DNA of 64,000 nt, taken from assembly GCF_046115515.1 (NCBI RefSeq), contig NZ_CP175953.1. One strand, written 5' to 3'. The notes under the pieces are model-generated. The model ran no database searches, was not told where the DNA came from, and worked only from the letters and a program-made list of their open reading frames with translations. A program made the position numbers and the translations under genes. Positions within the stretch are counted from its first letter, which is position 1; each line of letters begins with the position of its first letter. The stretch is from Gracilimonas sp017641085 (GTDB lineage: Bacteria; Bacteroidota; Rhodothermia; Balneolales; Balneolaceae). This document shows positions 16,514 to 25,440 of the stretch, in pieces.

Positions 16514-18976
16514 CTATTCGCTGCGAATGGCGTTTACCGGATTGATCAGGGCAGCTTTAACGGAATGATAACCGACCGTTCCTAATGCGATAATAACAAT
16601 GAGTAGTCCGGACCCTAAAAACAGCAGGGGAAGCGAAGCTAAAAAGTCGAACCGATAGGTGAAATTCTCCAGCCATTTTGAGCCTAAATAATAACTGACG
16701 GGCCAGGCAATGATATTCGCGATGCCTACAAGAATAAGGAAGTCTTTGGAAAGTAAACCCACAATATCGGTAACCGAGGCCCCCAGGCTTTTACGAATTC
16801 CAATTTCCTGTTTACGAAGCTGAGCAGAATACGAAGCGAGCCCAAGCAGACCAAGACAGGCAATCAAAATACAAAGGATTGAAAATGAAGTGGAAAGGGA
16901 GCTCATGGTTGTTTCAGTTTCATAGATCTCAGCCAGCCTCTCATCAAGAAAACGATACTCAAACGGGTCGATGGGGTTTACTTCTTTCCAGGTTTTTTCG
17001 AGGTGTTCCAATGCACCGGTTACATCACCGGGAGCAATTTCAACGGCGGTGTGCTCAATATATCCCAGAATAGGCCGTGTGCCCTCCACCAGGCGTAAAA
17101 TCAAAGGTTCAATTTCTTTTTTGAGGGAAGTATAGTTGAAATCCTCCAGCACTCCGACGATAGTAAAAGCCTCTCGGTCTCCGCTTGGCGGATAATGGTA
17201 AATGGTTTCACCAAGGGCTTGCTCGGGGGTTTCGGCATCAAGTTGGGTAAGCATTTTCCGGTTGATGAGAACCGATTTTTCCGCATCGGTGGAAAAGTCA
17301 TGAGAGAACGAACGGCCGGCTATTATTTCCAGGTCAAAAGTCTCGGTTACATCATGCGTAACATGAAGCACCAGGTTCAGTCCATCCTGGCTATCTCCGT
17401 TACCGGCGGGTACGTAACGGTAATATTCGGTGTGTTCAGATCCCGGAATTTTGCCCAGCCCGGTAACCGATTGAATTTGAGCATGATTCAGGCTCTGTTC
17501 TTTAAAGTTCTCAAATTCCCAGGCGATCAGGTTTTGCTTGGTGGGCAGCATAACCACAAAGTTCTTATCAAAACCGAGATCTTTCTCCTGAATAAAATCG
17601 AGCTGCAGGTACACAATCGCTGTTCCGATAATCAAGATTACAGACAGGGTAAACTGGAAAGTAACCAGTACTTTTCGGAATAGGGTGGTTCGTTTTCCGC
17701 GGGTCGAATTTCCTTTTAATACATCAACCGGTTCAAAGGAGGAAAGGTATAACGCAGGGTAAAGACCAGCTATTAATCCCACAAAAGCGGTGAGGAGAAT
17801 CAGCCCCGGGATGATGTAAACATTTTCAAAAAGATTGAAGGTGAGTGATTTTGAGGTTAGCTCATTGAAGAAGGGCAGAGCTAAAATTAATATAACAACG
17901 CCAAGTATAATGGCTATGAATGTAACCAGGAACGACTCGCCTATAAATTGATAGAAAAGCTGCTTCTGGTGTCCGCCCAATACTTTTCTCATGCCTACCT
18001 CCCGGCTTCGCTCCATAGAGCGGGCGGTAGATAAATTCATAAAGTTGATACAAGCAAACATCAGGATAAAGCCTGCTACTACGAGCAAAATGTATATATA
18101 TGTGATGGAGCTGTTCACTTCCATTTCCTGGTCACGATTAGAGGTAAGGTGAATGTCGGTTATGGGTTGAAGTTCAATATCGACAGATTCATCCTTTGGC
18201 CATCCGGAGTAAGCCCGGTAGTATTTGTCTTCCAGGGTGGCTAACTGGGAGTTGAGAGAGCCTGTATCAGCGCCATCTTTAACTAATATATATGTCCAAA
18301 TAGGGTTCCACAGCCAGCTTCGGTCGTAGCCCGGGCTGCTGGCATAGATTTCATTTAAGCTGGTAAAAGAAGCTACCAGGTCAATTTTCATATGAGATTG
18401 TTCCGGCCATGATTTCATCACACCGGTGACGGTCATATCGCGAATGCCTTTGTAACTCAGGGATTGACCGATTGGGTTTTCATCTCCAAAATATTTTGAG
18501 GCAAGGTCTTCACTTATAACAAGAGAAAGGGGATTCTTAAGTGCTTCGGAAGGATTTCCCTGAATAAGTTCAGCCGAGAAAACATCGAAAAAAGTGGAAT
18601 CCACAAAATAGAAATTGCTTTCACGGAAAGAGACCTGATCTTCCCGGTTCAGGAAGGTGTGGTTTTCTTCCTGCATGTCAAAAAAGCGAACGGTTTTCTC
18701 AATATGGTCAGGAAATTCAGCATCCAAAACAGGGCCTAACCGAAATGGGGTGGTGGCTTGTTCCTCAACCCGGTCTTCCGAAGTCATGGTTTGCACCACC
18801 CGGTAAATCCGGTCGGAGTTTGAATGGAATTTATCATAGCTCCATTCATTTAAAACATAAAGCACGATTAATAAACTGGTGGCTAAGCCGATAGCCAAAC
18901 CCAAAATATTAATGAGTGAATAACCTTTCTTATTTAAAAGATTCCTTACAGAAATCTTGAGATAATTCTTAAACAT
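16514..18976 (-). CDS. ABC transporter permease, duplicated MacB/FtsX type
   Basis: The 820-residue protein has the two-half layout of this family. Each half is an N-terminal membrane helix (about 20-42, and near 440), a large periplasmic MacB-like domain and three membrane helices of an FtsX domain (about 290-410 and 690-800). Coupling motifs REVGMRKVLGG and KQEIGIRKSLGA mark the cytoplasmic loops, and the end is NPVNAIRSE. It probably acts with a shared ATPase encoded in the cluster to move or extract an envelope substrate; the substrate is unknown. It is separated from the other permeases by the serine hydrolase genes. A possible sigma-54-like site lies 37 bp upstream. Confidence 0.93.
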   Translation of the reverse strand: MFKNYLKISVRNLLNKKGYSLINILGLAIGLATSLLIVLYVLNEWSYDKFHSNSDRIYRVVQTMTSEDRVEEQATTPFRLGPVLDAEFPDHIEKTVRFFDMQEENHTFLNREDQVSFRESNFYFVDSTFFDVFSAELIQGNPSEALKNPLSLVISEDLASKYFGDENPIGQSLSYKGIRDMTVTGVMKSWPEQSHMKIDLVASFTSLNEIYASSPGYDRSWLWNPIWTYILVKDGADTGSLNSQLATLEDKYYRAYSGWPKDESVDIELQPITDIHLTSNRDQEMEVNSSITYIYILLVVAGFILMFACINFMNLSTARSMERSREVGMRKVLGGHQKQLFYQFIGESFLVTFIAIILGVVILILALPFFNELTSKSLTFNLFENVYIIPGLILLTAFVGLIAGLYPALYLSSFEPVDVLKGNSTRGKRTTLFRKVLVTFQFTLSVILIIGTAIVYLQLDFIQEKDLGFDKNFVVMLPTKQNLIAWEFENFKEQSLNHAQIQSVTGLGKIPGSEHTEYYRYVPAGNGDSQDGLNLVLHVTHDVTETFDLEIIAGRSFSHDFSTDAEKSVLINRKMLTQLDAETPEQALGETIYHYPPSGDREAFTIVGVLEDFNYTSLKKEIEPLILRLVEGTRPILGYIEHTAVEIAPGDVTGALEHLEKTWKEVNPIDPFEYRFLDERLAEIYETETTMSSLSTSFSILCILIACLGLLGLASYSAQLRKQEIGIRKSLGASVTDIVGLLSKDFLILVGIANIIAWPVSYYLGSKWLENFTYRFDFLASLPLLFLGSGLLIVIIALGTVGYHSVKAALINPVNAIRSE

Positions 18977-19012
18977 CAGCGATTCCTTTCACTTTGCCAA
19001 CAGACTAAAACA

Positions 19013-19028
19013 TTCAACTATTGTACCG
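19013..19028 (-). promoter_or_regulatory. Possible sigma-54-type promoter for the 18976 permease
   Basis: The minus strand reads CGGTAC-AATAG-TTGAA, similar to the four better sites in the window but with C in place of the first T. No good dyad pair is present 54 bp upstream. Only inner half-sites AGACA and TGTTA, separated by 5 bp, occur at 19098-19112. Weak candidate. Confidence 0.35.
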
Positions 19029-19250
19029 TAATTATTAACGAGCCGAAAATGGAGTGAGCTTTATCCGGCCCAACGTATCTTATTATTAGAGTGACTTAGA
19101 CACGCATTGTTACAAAAAAGAAGAAATAAATTAACAATAACTTCAAATAGTATTAATAGGGGAAGAGAATGAACATGAATTTGCAGTTGATTCATTAGTT
19201 ATATAAAAATAACTTCTTACAAATAATTATTCACAAATAACGGGTACAAT

Positions 19251-19817
19251 ATGCGAGTTCAATCAGTTCTTTTACTAACCATCCTGAGTTCAATCTTCAC
19301 TGCTTGTAGTTCAGGCAAAAAATTGAGCTGTTCAGTCTCTGAATATGCTGCTTATTATTATAACAACTCTCAGAATCCAGCCTGTGGGGAAAAGTACAAG
19401 GATGGGGCTAATTTATATGGCTTTGGTGAAATGAACGGGCCGGAAGGTCAGGATGAAATGCTGAAAAGAGTGGCGTCTTCTAAAGCCACCATGGAAATTG
19501 CTCAGAAAGCGGCCGGTATTCAAAACAAGATTAAATGGAGTATAGGAGAGTTTTCTCAGGTAAATGAAGAGGGAGAGAATTCCACAACGAAATGGTCTCA
19601 AACGCAATTTGACGTCAAACTGGAAGGGGTGGAAGAAGTAGGAAGCGTTTGTGAGTCGGGCACAAGAGGATATGTATGCTATAAGTTATTGAAGATGCCT
19701 AAAACGGCAATACTGGAAACGGCATCAGCTTCTTTAAAGGAGAAGGATGAAGACCTATACCGAGAGTGGGTCTCTTCGGATGAGTATAAACAGCTCGTGG
19801 CTGAATTAGAAAAGTAG
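19251..19817 (+). CDS. Putative lipoprotein of unknown function
   Basis: The 188-residue protein has a lipoprotein signal ending in the lipobox FTAC (Cys19), so it is probably attached to a membrane in the envelope. The mature part contains three or four further cysteines, a repeat-free helical region (KATMEIAQKAAGI) and a C-terminal Lys/Glu-rich helix. The pattern of a lipobox followed by a hundred-odd residues with KATMEIA-like sequence recalls LPP20-type lipoproteins, but I would not assert that. The upstream 274-bp region also serves the divergent permease. Confidence 0.75.
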   Translation: MRVQSVLLLTILSSIFTACSSGKKLSCSVSEYAAYYYNNSQNPACGEKYKDGANLYGFGEMNGPEGQDEMLKRVASSKATMEIAQKAAGIQNKIKWSIGEFSQVNEEGENSTTKWSQTQFDVKLEGVEEVGSVCESGTRGYVCYKLLKMPKTAILETASASLKEKDEDLYREWVSSDEYKQLVAELEK

Positions 19818-19824
19818 CTGAGAT

Positions 19825-20847
19825 TCAGGATGCCTTTTTCTCCAGGTAGGGAATAACACTGTTCTCCAGGAAATTGAAAATCGGTTCTTTGTAGGTTCTG
19901 CGCTGGGTAGCCCCATCCAGGGAGTTTGTGATAACTACAACGCTGCTTAGCTCAGGAATCATAAAGATGTATTGCCCGCCATATCCCCAGGCAAAAAATA
20001 CTTTATGGCCGCCAACCGGGCGGTTCCACCACATATACCCATAATTATAAGGGTTGTAGTTGCTGCGGGTGTAGGTTTTAAAAGAGTCGTGCACCCATTT
20101 TTTGGAAACAATACGTTCTCCGTTATAAGTACCGCCATTCAGCATAAGCTGTCCTATTTGAAGTAAATCATCCGGAGTCATCGCCAGGTTGTTACCGCCC
20201 ATGTAATAACCCTTAGGATCACGATCCCAGCCTCCCACATCAATACTCAGCGGATCAAATAAGTATTCTTCAGCAAATGCTTTGGTGCTCTTACCGGTAG
20301 CTTTGGTGAGTATGACCGACAGGAGATGTGAGGTTCCCGTACTGTACACCATCTGTCCGCCGGGCTCTTCCACAAAATCCTGATCAAGTTGAAATTCCAC
20401 CCAGTCATTGCTGACTACCCATGCCCCATAATTATAAAAACTGGTGGTTTCCAATCCGGATTGCATGGAAAGCAGGTTACGGATGGTGATATTCTCTTTC
20501 TTTTGGTTGGGGTTTGCTTCAAAATATTCAGGGAAATAATCTCCCAACGTTTCATTTAGAGAGATAAAACCGTTATCAACAGCAATTCCGGTTAAAAGGG
20601 AAATTATACTTTTGGAAGCGGATTTGATGTTGTAGGGATAATCGGGTGAGGCATTCCGGAAATATTCAGCACCTAACAGTTCGCCCTCTTGTTGAATGAG
20701 AACGCTTCTGAGTGAATGGATGGATTCTGCTTCCTCAAAAACAGCTTCAATGGAGGTTGGAGCTGAAGACTGAGCCTGCAGGCTTTGAAATCCTGTGATG
20801 AAGCAGAGAATAGATAAGAATAAAACTCGTTCGGAAAATAAACTCAT
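19825..20847 (-). CDS. Serine hydrolase, class C beta-lactamase/penicillin-binding-protein fold
   Basis: The 340-residue protein has a signal peptide (cleavage near SLQAQ) and the SxxK catalytic motif SASK (Ser76-Lys79), a Tyr motif in MVYSTGTSH and a third region, WGYGGQYIF. These identify the beta-lactamase-related serine hydrolase family (Pfam Beta-lactamase). Members include esterases, DD-peptidases and aminopeptidases, so the substrate is open; true beta-lactamase activity is unlikely without further evidence. Its start overlaps the stop of the small upstream gene by four bases. That gene carries the sigma-54 promoter and dyad pair seen at the ABC operons, which links this hydrolase to the same regulator. 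Confidence 0.9.
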   Translation of the reverse strand: MSLFSERVLFLSILCFITGFQSLQAQSSAPTSIEAVFEEAESIHSLRSVLIQQEGELLGAEYFRNASPDYPYNIKSASKSIISLLTGIAVDNGFISLNETLGDYFPEYFEANPNQKKENITIRNLLSMQSGLETTSFYNYGAWVVSNDWVEFQLDQDFVEEPGGQMVYSTGTSHLLSVILTKATGKSTKAFAEEYLFDPLSIDVGGWDRDPKGYYMGGNNLAMTPDDLLQIGQLMLNGGTYNGERIVSKKWVHDSFKTYTRSNYNPYNYGYMWWNRPVGGHKVFFAWGYGGQYIFMIPELSSVVVITNSLDGATQRRTYKEPIFNFLENSVIPYLEKKAS

Positions 20848-21107
20848 TCAGCGCTTTTAAATTTGAAGGTAACGGGAATTTTATCATCAAACGGGGAGCC
20901 GATGTGGTAGAGTTCCCATTCGGAATCATAATTCATAATCCGGTCCCTCAGAATGGTAATCAAATCTTCGGAGCTTCCATTCTCAGAATGCCAGTCAAAG
21001 GTTTCGACACGGAACTTGAGATTCCGTTTTTCTCCATTCACATGAACATCGAGATTAACAACACTTTCTACATTGGGGACGGTAAATTGAACACGGACAT
21101 TATGCAT
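20844..21107 (-). CDS. Small unknown protein, first gene of the sigma-54-controlled hydrolase operon
   Basis: I place the start at the ATG at 21107, which has GGAG five bases upstream and gives an 87-residue protein beginning MHNVRVQFTVPNVESVV. A longer frame starting at 21170 would begin inside the sigma-54 promoter at 21154-21169, so it is unlikely. The protein looks like an all-beta then helical cytoplasmic domain with no signal peptide; the family is unknown to me. It overlaps the serine hydrolase start by four bases, so the two are translationally coupled. Confidence 0.75.
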   Translation of the reverse strand: MHNVRVQFTVPNVESVVNLDVHVNGEKRNLKFRVETFDWHSENGSSEDLITILRDRIMNYDSEWELYHIGSPFDDKIPVTFKFKSAE

Positions 21108-21153
21108 GATTACTCCAGTTAAAGTGAATAATGGGCGATTATACTGTATGAGG

Positions 21154-21169
21154 TACAAAAAAGATGCCA
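21154..21169 (-). promoter_or_regulatory. Sigma-54 promoter A (small protein-serine hydrolase operon)
   Basis: The minus strand reads TGGCAT-CTTTT-TTGTA, close to the -24/-12 consensus TGGCAC-N5-TTGCW. The predicted start of transcription near 21143 gives a leader of about 36 bases before the ATG at 21107. The dyad pair starts exactly 54 bp upstream. Confidence 0.72.
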
Positions 21170-21222
21170 TTTCCTTAAAACCGTTCGTTCCTTCACTCAG
21201 GAGACTGTTTTGGTGAGAAAAC

Positions 21223-21259
21223 CGTTCGAAAACAAACAGCTACTGTGCGATTATGGACG
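21223..21259. promoter_or_regulatory. Activator-binding dyad pair A
   Basis: CGTTCGAAAACAAACA (21223-21238) and TGTGCGATTATGGACG (21244-21259) are two 16-bp sites of form YGTKC-N6-nnACR separated by exactly 5 bp (21 bp centre to centre, two helical turns). The same geometry occurs at three other loci in the window. Confidence 0.72.
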
Positions 21260-21267
21260 GTAGCCGG

Positions 21268-21648
21268 CTATGAGTTCCCGAAGTAGAATCCTTTCAGCAA
21301 GTCATTGTCAGGTAAATGTGCAATGCTTGGGTTTTCTTTTAAAAATGAGATGATATCACGATAGGCTTTATCCAGTTTTTGCAGTTCCTGCTTGGTGACA
21401 AATATGGTAAAGCTGTAAACCCGTTCACTTCCCCTGAAAACGGTGATCCGATATTGATTTGTGATATCCCGGTCCAGTCGGAGTTCAAACAGGTCGTAAT
21501 CGAATGCGTGAATTTTTCTTCCGGGTTGAATGTCCTGAGATTCTTCCGTCTTCCTAATTTTGTTGATAATCTCCGTGTAGTTGGGCTCCGGAGCAGGAAT
21601 ATCCGGTTCTTTTTCTCGCTGAAACAGGTTTCTTAGGAAATTTCGCAT
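21268..21648 (-). CDS. Hypothetical protein, 126 aa
   Basis: I do not recognise a family. The protein has a basic N-terminus (MRNFLRNLFQREKE), a proline-rich linker and a compact C-terminal domain with alternating beta pattern (FELRLDRDITNQYRITVF, then YSFTIFVTKQEL). There is no signal peptide or membrane segment. It ends 9 bp from the dyad pair of the downstream operon and diverges from the dUTPase-like gene across 67 bp. The regular secondary-structure pattern and its position between recognised genes make it likely to be real. Confidence 0.65.
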   Translation of the reverse strand: MRNFLRNLFQREKEPDIPAPEPNYTEIINKIRKTEESQDIQPGRKIHAFDYDLFELRLDRDITNQYRITVFRGSERVYSFTIFVTKQELQKLDKAYRDIISFLKENPSIAHLPDNDLLKGFYFGNS

Positions 21649-21715
21649 TGAATGAAGGCGGGGTTATGATGTGTTATAAACTTAAGTTAAACAGAAATAA
21701 AAGGGAGTACAGTTT

Positions 21716-22171
21716 ATGTCTTTTTTAGCTTTTGATGAATTGAAGAAGAAAGTGTCTAACCTGATTCATGAAGATACGCAGCGCCATGATCATCACATGG
21801 ACCTGACGGTGGCTGAGGTCCATCGCATTAACGGGGCCGGCTCGCTGGATTTCGGAGGTAGTGAATTTAAGCCTGCCACCACCCAGAAGTTGAACCCTGA
21901 AAAGCAAAAGGTGGACGATGACTACGGATGGTGGAAACTACAGCAGGGTCCGTATAGAATAATCTTTAACGAGAGCGTGGATTTTGAGGACGGCTCTGCC
22001 GCGTTGATTTCAGCTCATCCCCATGCCCGGCAAGCCGGACTAATCTCCGATTCTTATGTGATTTCTGATGACAGCTCCGACGCCCTTTCCCTGAACGTTA
22101 CCGTTTCAGAAGCAGGGTGTAATATCAAAGAAAATGCCCGGATTGCAGAGTTAAGAATTATCAGCGGCTAA
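21716..22171 (+). CDS. dUTPase/dCTP deaminase-like fold protein (tentative)
   Basis: The 151-residue protein has a beta-rich pattern with YRIIFNESVDFEDGSAALISAHPHARQAGL, resembling the all-beta core of dUTPases and dCTP deaminases, where a similar segment lines the nucleotide pocket. The classical dUTPase motifs are not all evident, so it may be a non-enzymatic relative. The start follows a GGGAGT purine run. Its stop overlaps by four bases the stop of the convergent ABC ATPase gene. Confident that it is coding, less so of the fold. Confidence 0.6.
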   Translation: MSFLAFDELKKKVSNLIHEDTQRHDHHMDLTVAEVHRINGAGSLDFGGSEFKPATTQKLNPEKQKVDDDYGWWKLQQGPYRIIFNESVDFEDGSAALISAHPHARQAGLISDSYVISDDSSDALSLNVTVSEAGCNIKENARIAELRIISG

Positions 22172-22860
22172 CTTTCTACAGGCTGATTATAGGGGTCTTC
22201 TTTGACCAGTGTACCGTCCTTCAGGTTAATGATACGGTTGCCGTAAGCGGCCATTTTCTCGGAATGGGTAACCTGTATAATGGTAACCCCATCATCGTTC
22301 AGCTTTTTGAACATATCCATGATTTGTTCGCTTTGTTCGGAGTGAAGGTTTCCGGTAGGTTCATCGGCCAATAGCAGTTTTGGGCTTCCGATAATAGCAC
22401 GGGCAACCCCAACCACCTGCTGCTGACCACCCGAAAGCTGGGGCGGGAATAAATCCTTCTTCGCTACAATATTAAAACGATCCAGTATATCGGCGACCAT
22501 GGCTTTGCGCTGCTTGCTTTTTACTTTTCGGTACAGCAGTGGCATTTCGATGTTTTCATAAACGGTAAGTTCATCAATCAGATGATAGGCCTGGAACACA
22601 AAGCCGATGTGGGATTTATGATACTCTGATTTTTTCTTTTCGCTTAGGTTGTGAACCGTCTCACCCAAAAAAGTGTATTCGCCTTCTGAAGCATCATCCA
22701 GGAACCCAAGAATATTCAGCAGGGTTGATTTACCGGCACCACTCGGCCCCATGATGGTAACAAACTCCCCTTCCTCAATATCGAGGTTAATCCCCTTCAG
22801 GATGAAAGTCCGTTGAAACCGCTTGTCGATGTATTTGTCTATATCTCTTAGTTGGATCAT
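22168..22860 (-). CDS. ABC transporter ATPase, LolD/MacB type, with altered signature and D-loop
   Basis: The 230-residue protein has Walker A GPSGAGKST (about 38-46), Q-loop GFVFQAYHL, signature LSGGQQQ, Walker B LLLADEPTG and H-loop VTHSEKM. Start chosen: ATG at 22860 (MIQLRDIDKY); the in-frame TTG at 22878 adds six residues. Two departures stand out. The usual LSGGQQQRVAIARA reads LSGGQQQVVGVARA, losing the Arg. The D-loop GNLD reads GNLH. It closes the 30501-22168 permease unit and probably powers several of these permeases. The substitutions may lower or bias its ATPase cycle. Confidence 0.93.
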   Translation of the reverse strand: MIQLRDIDKYIDKRFQRTFILKGINLDIEEGEFVTIMGPSGAGKSTLLNILGFLDDASEGEYTFLGETVHNLSEKKKSEYHKSHIGFVFQAYHLIDELTVYENIEMPLLYRKVKSKQRKAMVADILDRFNIVAKKDLFPPQLSGGQQQVVGVARAIIGSPKLLLADEPTGNLHSEQSEQIMDMFKKLNDDGVTIIQVTHSEKMAAYGNRIINLKDGTLVKEDPYNQPVES

Positions 22861-22879
22861 GTTTTTTGTATTAAGCAAT

Positions 22880-22957
22880 CAGCCGTCAGCTATCAGCTTT
22901 CAGTTTTTATTTGATACCGGTAAAACTGAAAGCTGAAGTCTGTTAGCTGGCAGCTAT
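22880..22957. repeat. AGCTG-family inverted repeat between permease and ATPase genes
   Basis: Arms with units such as AGCCGTCAGCTATCAGC and GCTGAAGTCTGTTAGCTG face each other around a TTTTTAT...GGTAAAACTG centre. On the minus strand the element begins TAGCTGCCAGC two bases after the permease stop. Member of the family also at 25441, 27994, 30712, 41801, 42637, 43038, 46038 and 60599. Confidence 0.8.
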
Positions 22958-22959
22958 TA

Positions 22960-25425
22960 TTATTCACTTCTTAAACTGTCGGTTGGGTTAATTAAGGTTG
23001 CTTTAACGGATTGATAACTTACCGTAAACCACGCAACGGCAAGAGTAAGTAATCCTGATAACAGGAAAATGCCAAATCCTAACTCGATTCGGTAGGCGAA
23101 ATCCTGCAGCCAGGTACTCATGGCATACCAGGCAATCGGGGTCGCAATCACAAAAGCTATGGCTACCAATTTGGTAAATTCCTTGTTCACTAAGAAAACG
23201 ATATTACCGGAAGAGGCTCCTAACACTTTTCGGACCCCAATTTCTTTGGTTCGCCGGATGACCATCAGCGAAGCAAGCCCGAACAGGCCAAGACAGGCAA
23301 TAATGATAGCCAGTACTGATCCGGTAGTTACAATGCGACTGAGCCGGCGTTCTTCCCGGTACTGATCATCCAGTGATTGATCGACGAAGGTATAATCGAA
23401 CGGAACGCCCGGCGCTACCTGTGCCCATACTTCTCTCAGCTGACTTACTGTTTGAGATAAATTTCCCGTGGATAAATTGAATGAGTATCGCGGGTCAAAA
23501 GAGTTTGAAATACCGAGGTCGGAAATTCCGCTAAACAGAATATCCGGGTTCATTACTATAGCAAGCGGCTCTACCGGGGTATGCAACGACTCATAATGGA
23601 AATTTTCCACAACGCCGATCACCTCATGCTGATCGAATTCAGGTCCGGGAAGGCGTTGGCCGATGGGGTTTTCCCAACCGAAATATTCAACGAGGGCTTC
23701 ATTCACGATCATAGCCTGACGGGCATCAGAGGGATTTTCTTCAGAGAAATTACGCCCTTCCTTTACTTTAATGCCGAGAGTGGGGATGAAATCAGCATCC
23801 ACAAAATTGCCGTGGAAGTTTTTGGGTTGATCCTGATTATCTCTGAACCCCATCTGAAACCAGCCCCCGGTTTGCACAGGAGTGAAGGAAGAAGTCGTTA
23901 TTGAAGTAATTTCAGAGGTAGCTTTCAATTCATTGATAAGTATTTGCTTTCTCCGAATGCTTTGTTCAAAAATATCAGCCGGTGAGCTTTGAGGGGTATT
24001 GCTGATGCCGGATTCCAGCACCAAAACCTGATCTTTCTGATATCCGAGATTTTTATTCTGAACATAATTCAGCTGCTGATGGATAGTAATGGTTCCTATA
24101 ATCAGGGCAATGGAAAGTGAAAACTGAAAGACGACCATCACTTTTTGGAATCCCCCCTTTTCAGCAGACAGATTTAGACGACCTTTCAGCACTTCAATCG
24201 GGCGAAAACCGGAAAGGACAAGAGCAGGGTAAATGCCTGCTACCAGACTCACAGCTAAAGCAGTAAGCAGTAACACTCCCAGTGTTCCTGCTCCATAAGA
24301 AATAGTAAGCTCGGTTCCGGAAAGATCATTGAAAAAGGGAAGAAGAAGTTCAGCAAAGGTGATCCCGATTAAAAAGGCAATCAGCGTCATCATCAAGGCT
24401 TCACCCCAAAACTGATACATCAGATGTTGCCGGATGGCTCCTATGGTTTTCCGGATTCCAACTTCCTTAGCTCTTGAGGTAGATTTACTGATCGAAAGGG
24501 TCATGAAATTAACGCAGGCTATCAGCAGAATCAGAAAGGCGATGGCTGCAAGGATGTAGGAATATACCGGATCGCTGACGCTGGCTTGGGCTGAAGGAAA
24601 TTCGGTGTTAAGGTGAATGTCAATCAAAGGCTGGAGGCCTACTTTATAATCCTGATTGGTGAAGAAATCCTCCCCAAATACGCCTTTCATCATGGAATCA
24701 AACTTTTCATTCAGTTCGTCCGGGTTTGTGCCTTCCTGCAATGTCAGATAGGTGCTGCCAAAAATGTTGAACCAGCTGTTTCGGCCACGTTCGCTAATCA
24801 GAGTCTCCAGGTTTTGGTCAGGCATCAGGATTCTGTAATCCAGGCTGGAATTGGCGGGGGGATTTTCAACTACACCGGTTATGGTAAATTCCTTGTACTC
24901 ATCAGTCAGCCTTATGGACAGATTTTTTTGAAGTGGGTCTTGGTTGCCGAAAAAACGGTTGGCAGTTGCCTCAGAAATCACAATGGAAGACGGATTCATA
25001 AATAAATTGTCAGGATCGCCCTGCAGGATTTCAAAGTCAAAAATTTGAAAGAAATCTTCATTCACTACCAAGATGTTTTCATCAAAGGGAGCCTGAGCAT
25101 CGGGGGTTTTTACCAGATTGCTGAAGCTGAACATGTAGGTCAGGTGCTCAACTTCCGGAATGTTATCTCTGAGGGTTGGGCCCAGGATTACAGGCGTGGC
25201 TGTATTCAGTAATTCCCTGCCTTCAGGTGTGGTCTCGTTTACCCAAGCCCGGTAAGTACGGTCTGCTTTAGAATGAAATTCATCATAGCTCCACTCATTT
25301 TGAACATACAGGGCAATAAGAATGCAGCACGCCACACCCACAGCCAGTCCAAATATATTGATGGATGAATACACCTTGTTCTTGAACAAGTTCCGAAATG
25401 CGATTTTAAAGTAATTTTTCAGCAT
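22960..25425 (-). CDS. ABC transporter permease, duplicated MacB/FtsX type
   Basis: The 821-residue protein has a first membrane helix at about 20-42, a periplasmic MacB-like domain to about 285, three helices to about 410, a second helix and periplasmic domain (about 435-680) and a final three helices. Loop motifs are KEVGIRKTIGA and KEIGVRKVLGA; the C-terminus is NPTDSLRSE. It is third in the minus-strand run 30501-27977-25425-ATPase and has no promoter-like sequence of its own, only an AGCTG inverted repeat, in the 98-bp gap upstream. The first 40 residues are almost the same as those of the 27977 permease, indicating recent duplication or conversion at that end. Confidence 0.93.
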   Translation of the reverse strand: MLKNYFKIAFRNLFKNKVYSSINIFGLAVGVACCILIALYVQNEWSYDEFHSKADRTYRAWVNETTPEGRELLNTATPVILGPTLRDNIPEVEHLTYMFSFSNLVKTPDAQAPFDENILVVNEDFFQIFDFEILQGDPDNLFMNPSSIVISEATANRFFGNQDPLQKNLSIRLTDEYKEFTITGVVENPPANSSLDYRILMPDQNLETLISERGRNSWFNIFGSTYLTLQEGTNPDELNEKFDSMMKGVFGEDFFTNQDYKVGLQPLIDIHLNTEFPSAQASVSDPVYSYILAAIAFLILLIACVNFMTLSISKSTSRAKEVGIRKTIGAIRQHLMYQFWGEALMMTLIAFLIGITFAELLLPFFNDLSGTELTISYGAGTLGVLLLTALAVSLVAGIYPALVLSGFRPIEVLKGRLNLSAEKGGFQKVMVVFQFSLSIALIIGTITIHQQLNYVQNKNLGYQKDQVLVLESGISNTPQSSPADIFEQSIRRKQILINELKATSEITSITTSSFTPVQTGGWFQMGFRDNQDQPKNFHGNFVDADFIPTLGIKVKEGRNFSEENPSDARQAMIVNEALVEYFGWENPIGQRLPGPEFDQHEVIGVVENFHYESLHTPVEPLAIVMNPDILFSGISDLGISNSFDPRYSFNLSTGNLSQTVSQLREVWAQVAPGVPFDYTFVDQSLDDQYREERRLSRIVTTGSVLAIIIACLGLFGLASLMVIRRTKEIGVRKVLGASSGNIVFLVNKEFTKLVAIAFVIATPIAWYAMSTWLQDFAYRIELGFGIFLLSGLLTLAVAWFTVSYQSVKATLINPTDSLRSE

Positions 25426-25440
25426 AGTATATAATTTTGA

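Noticed and set aside
19825..20847. A true beta-lactamase resistance gene
   Set aside because: Only the general SxxK/Tyr fold motifs are present; the family includes many esterases and peptidases, and no resistance context is visible.
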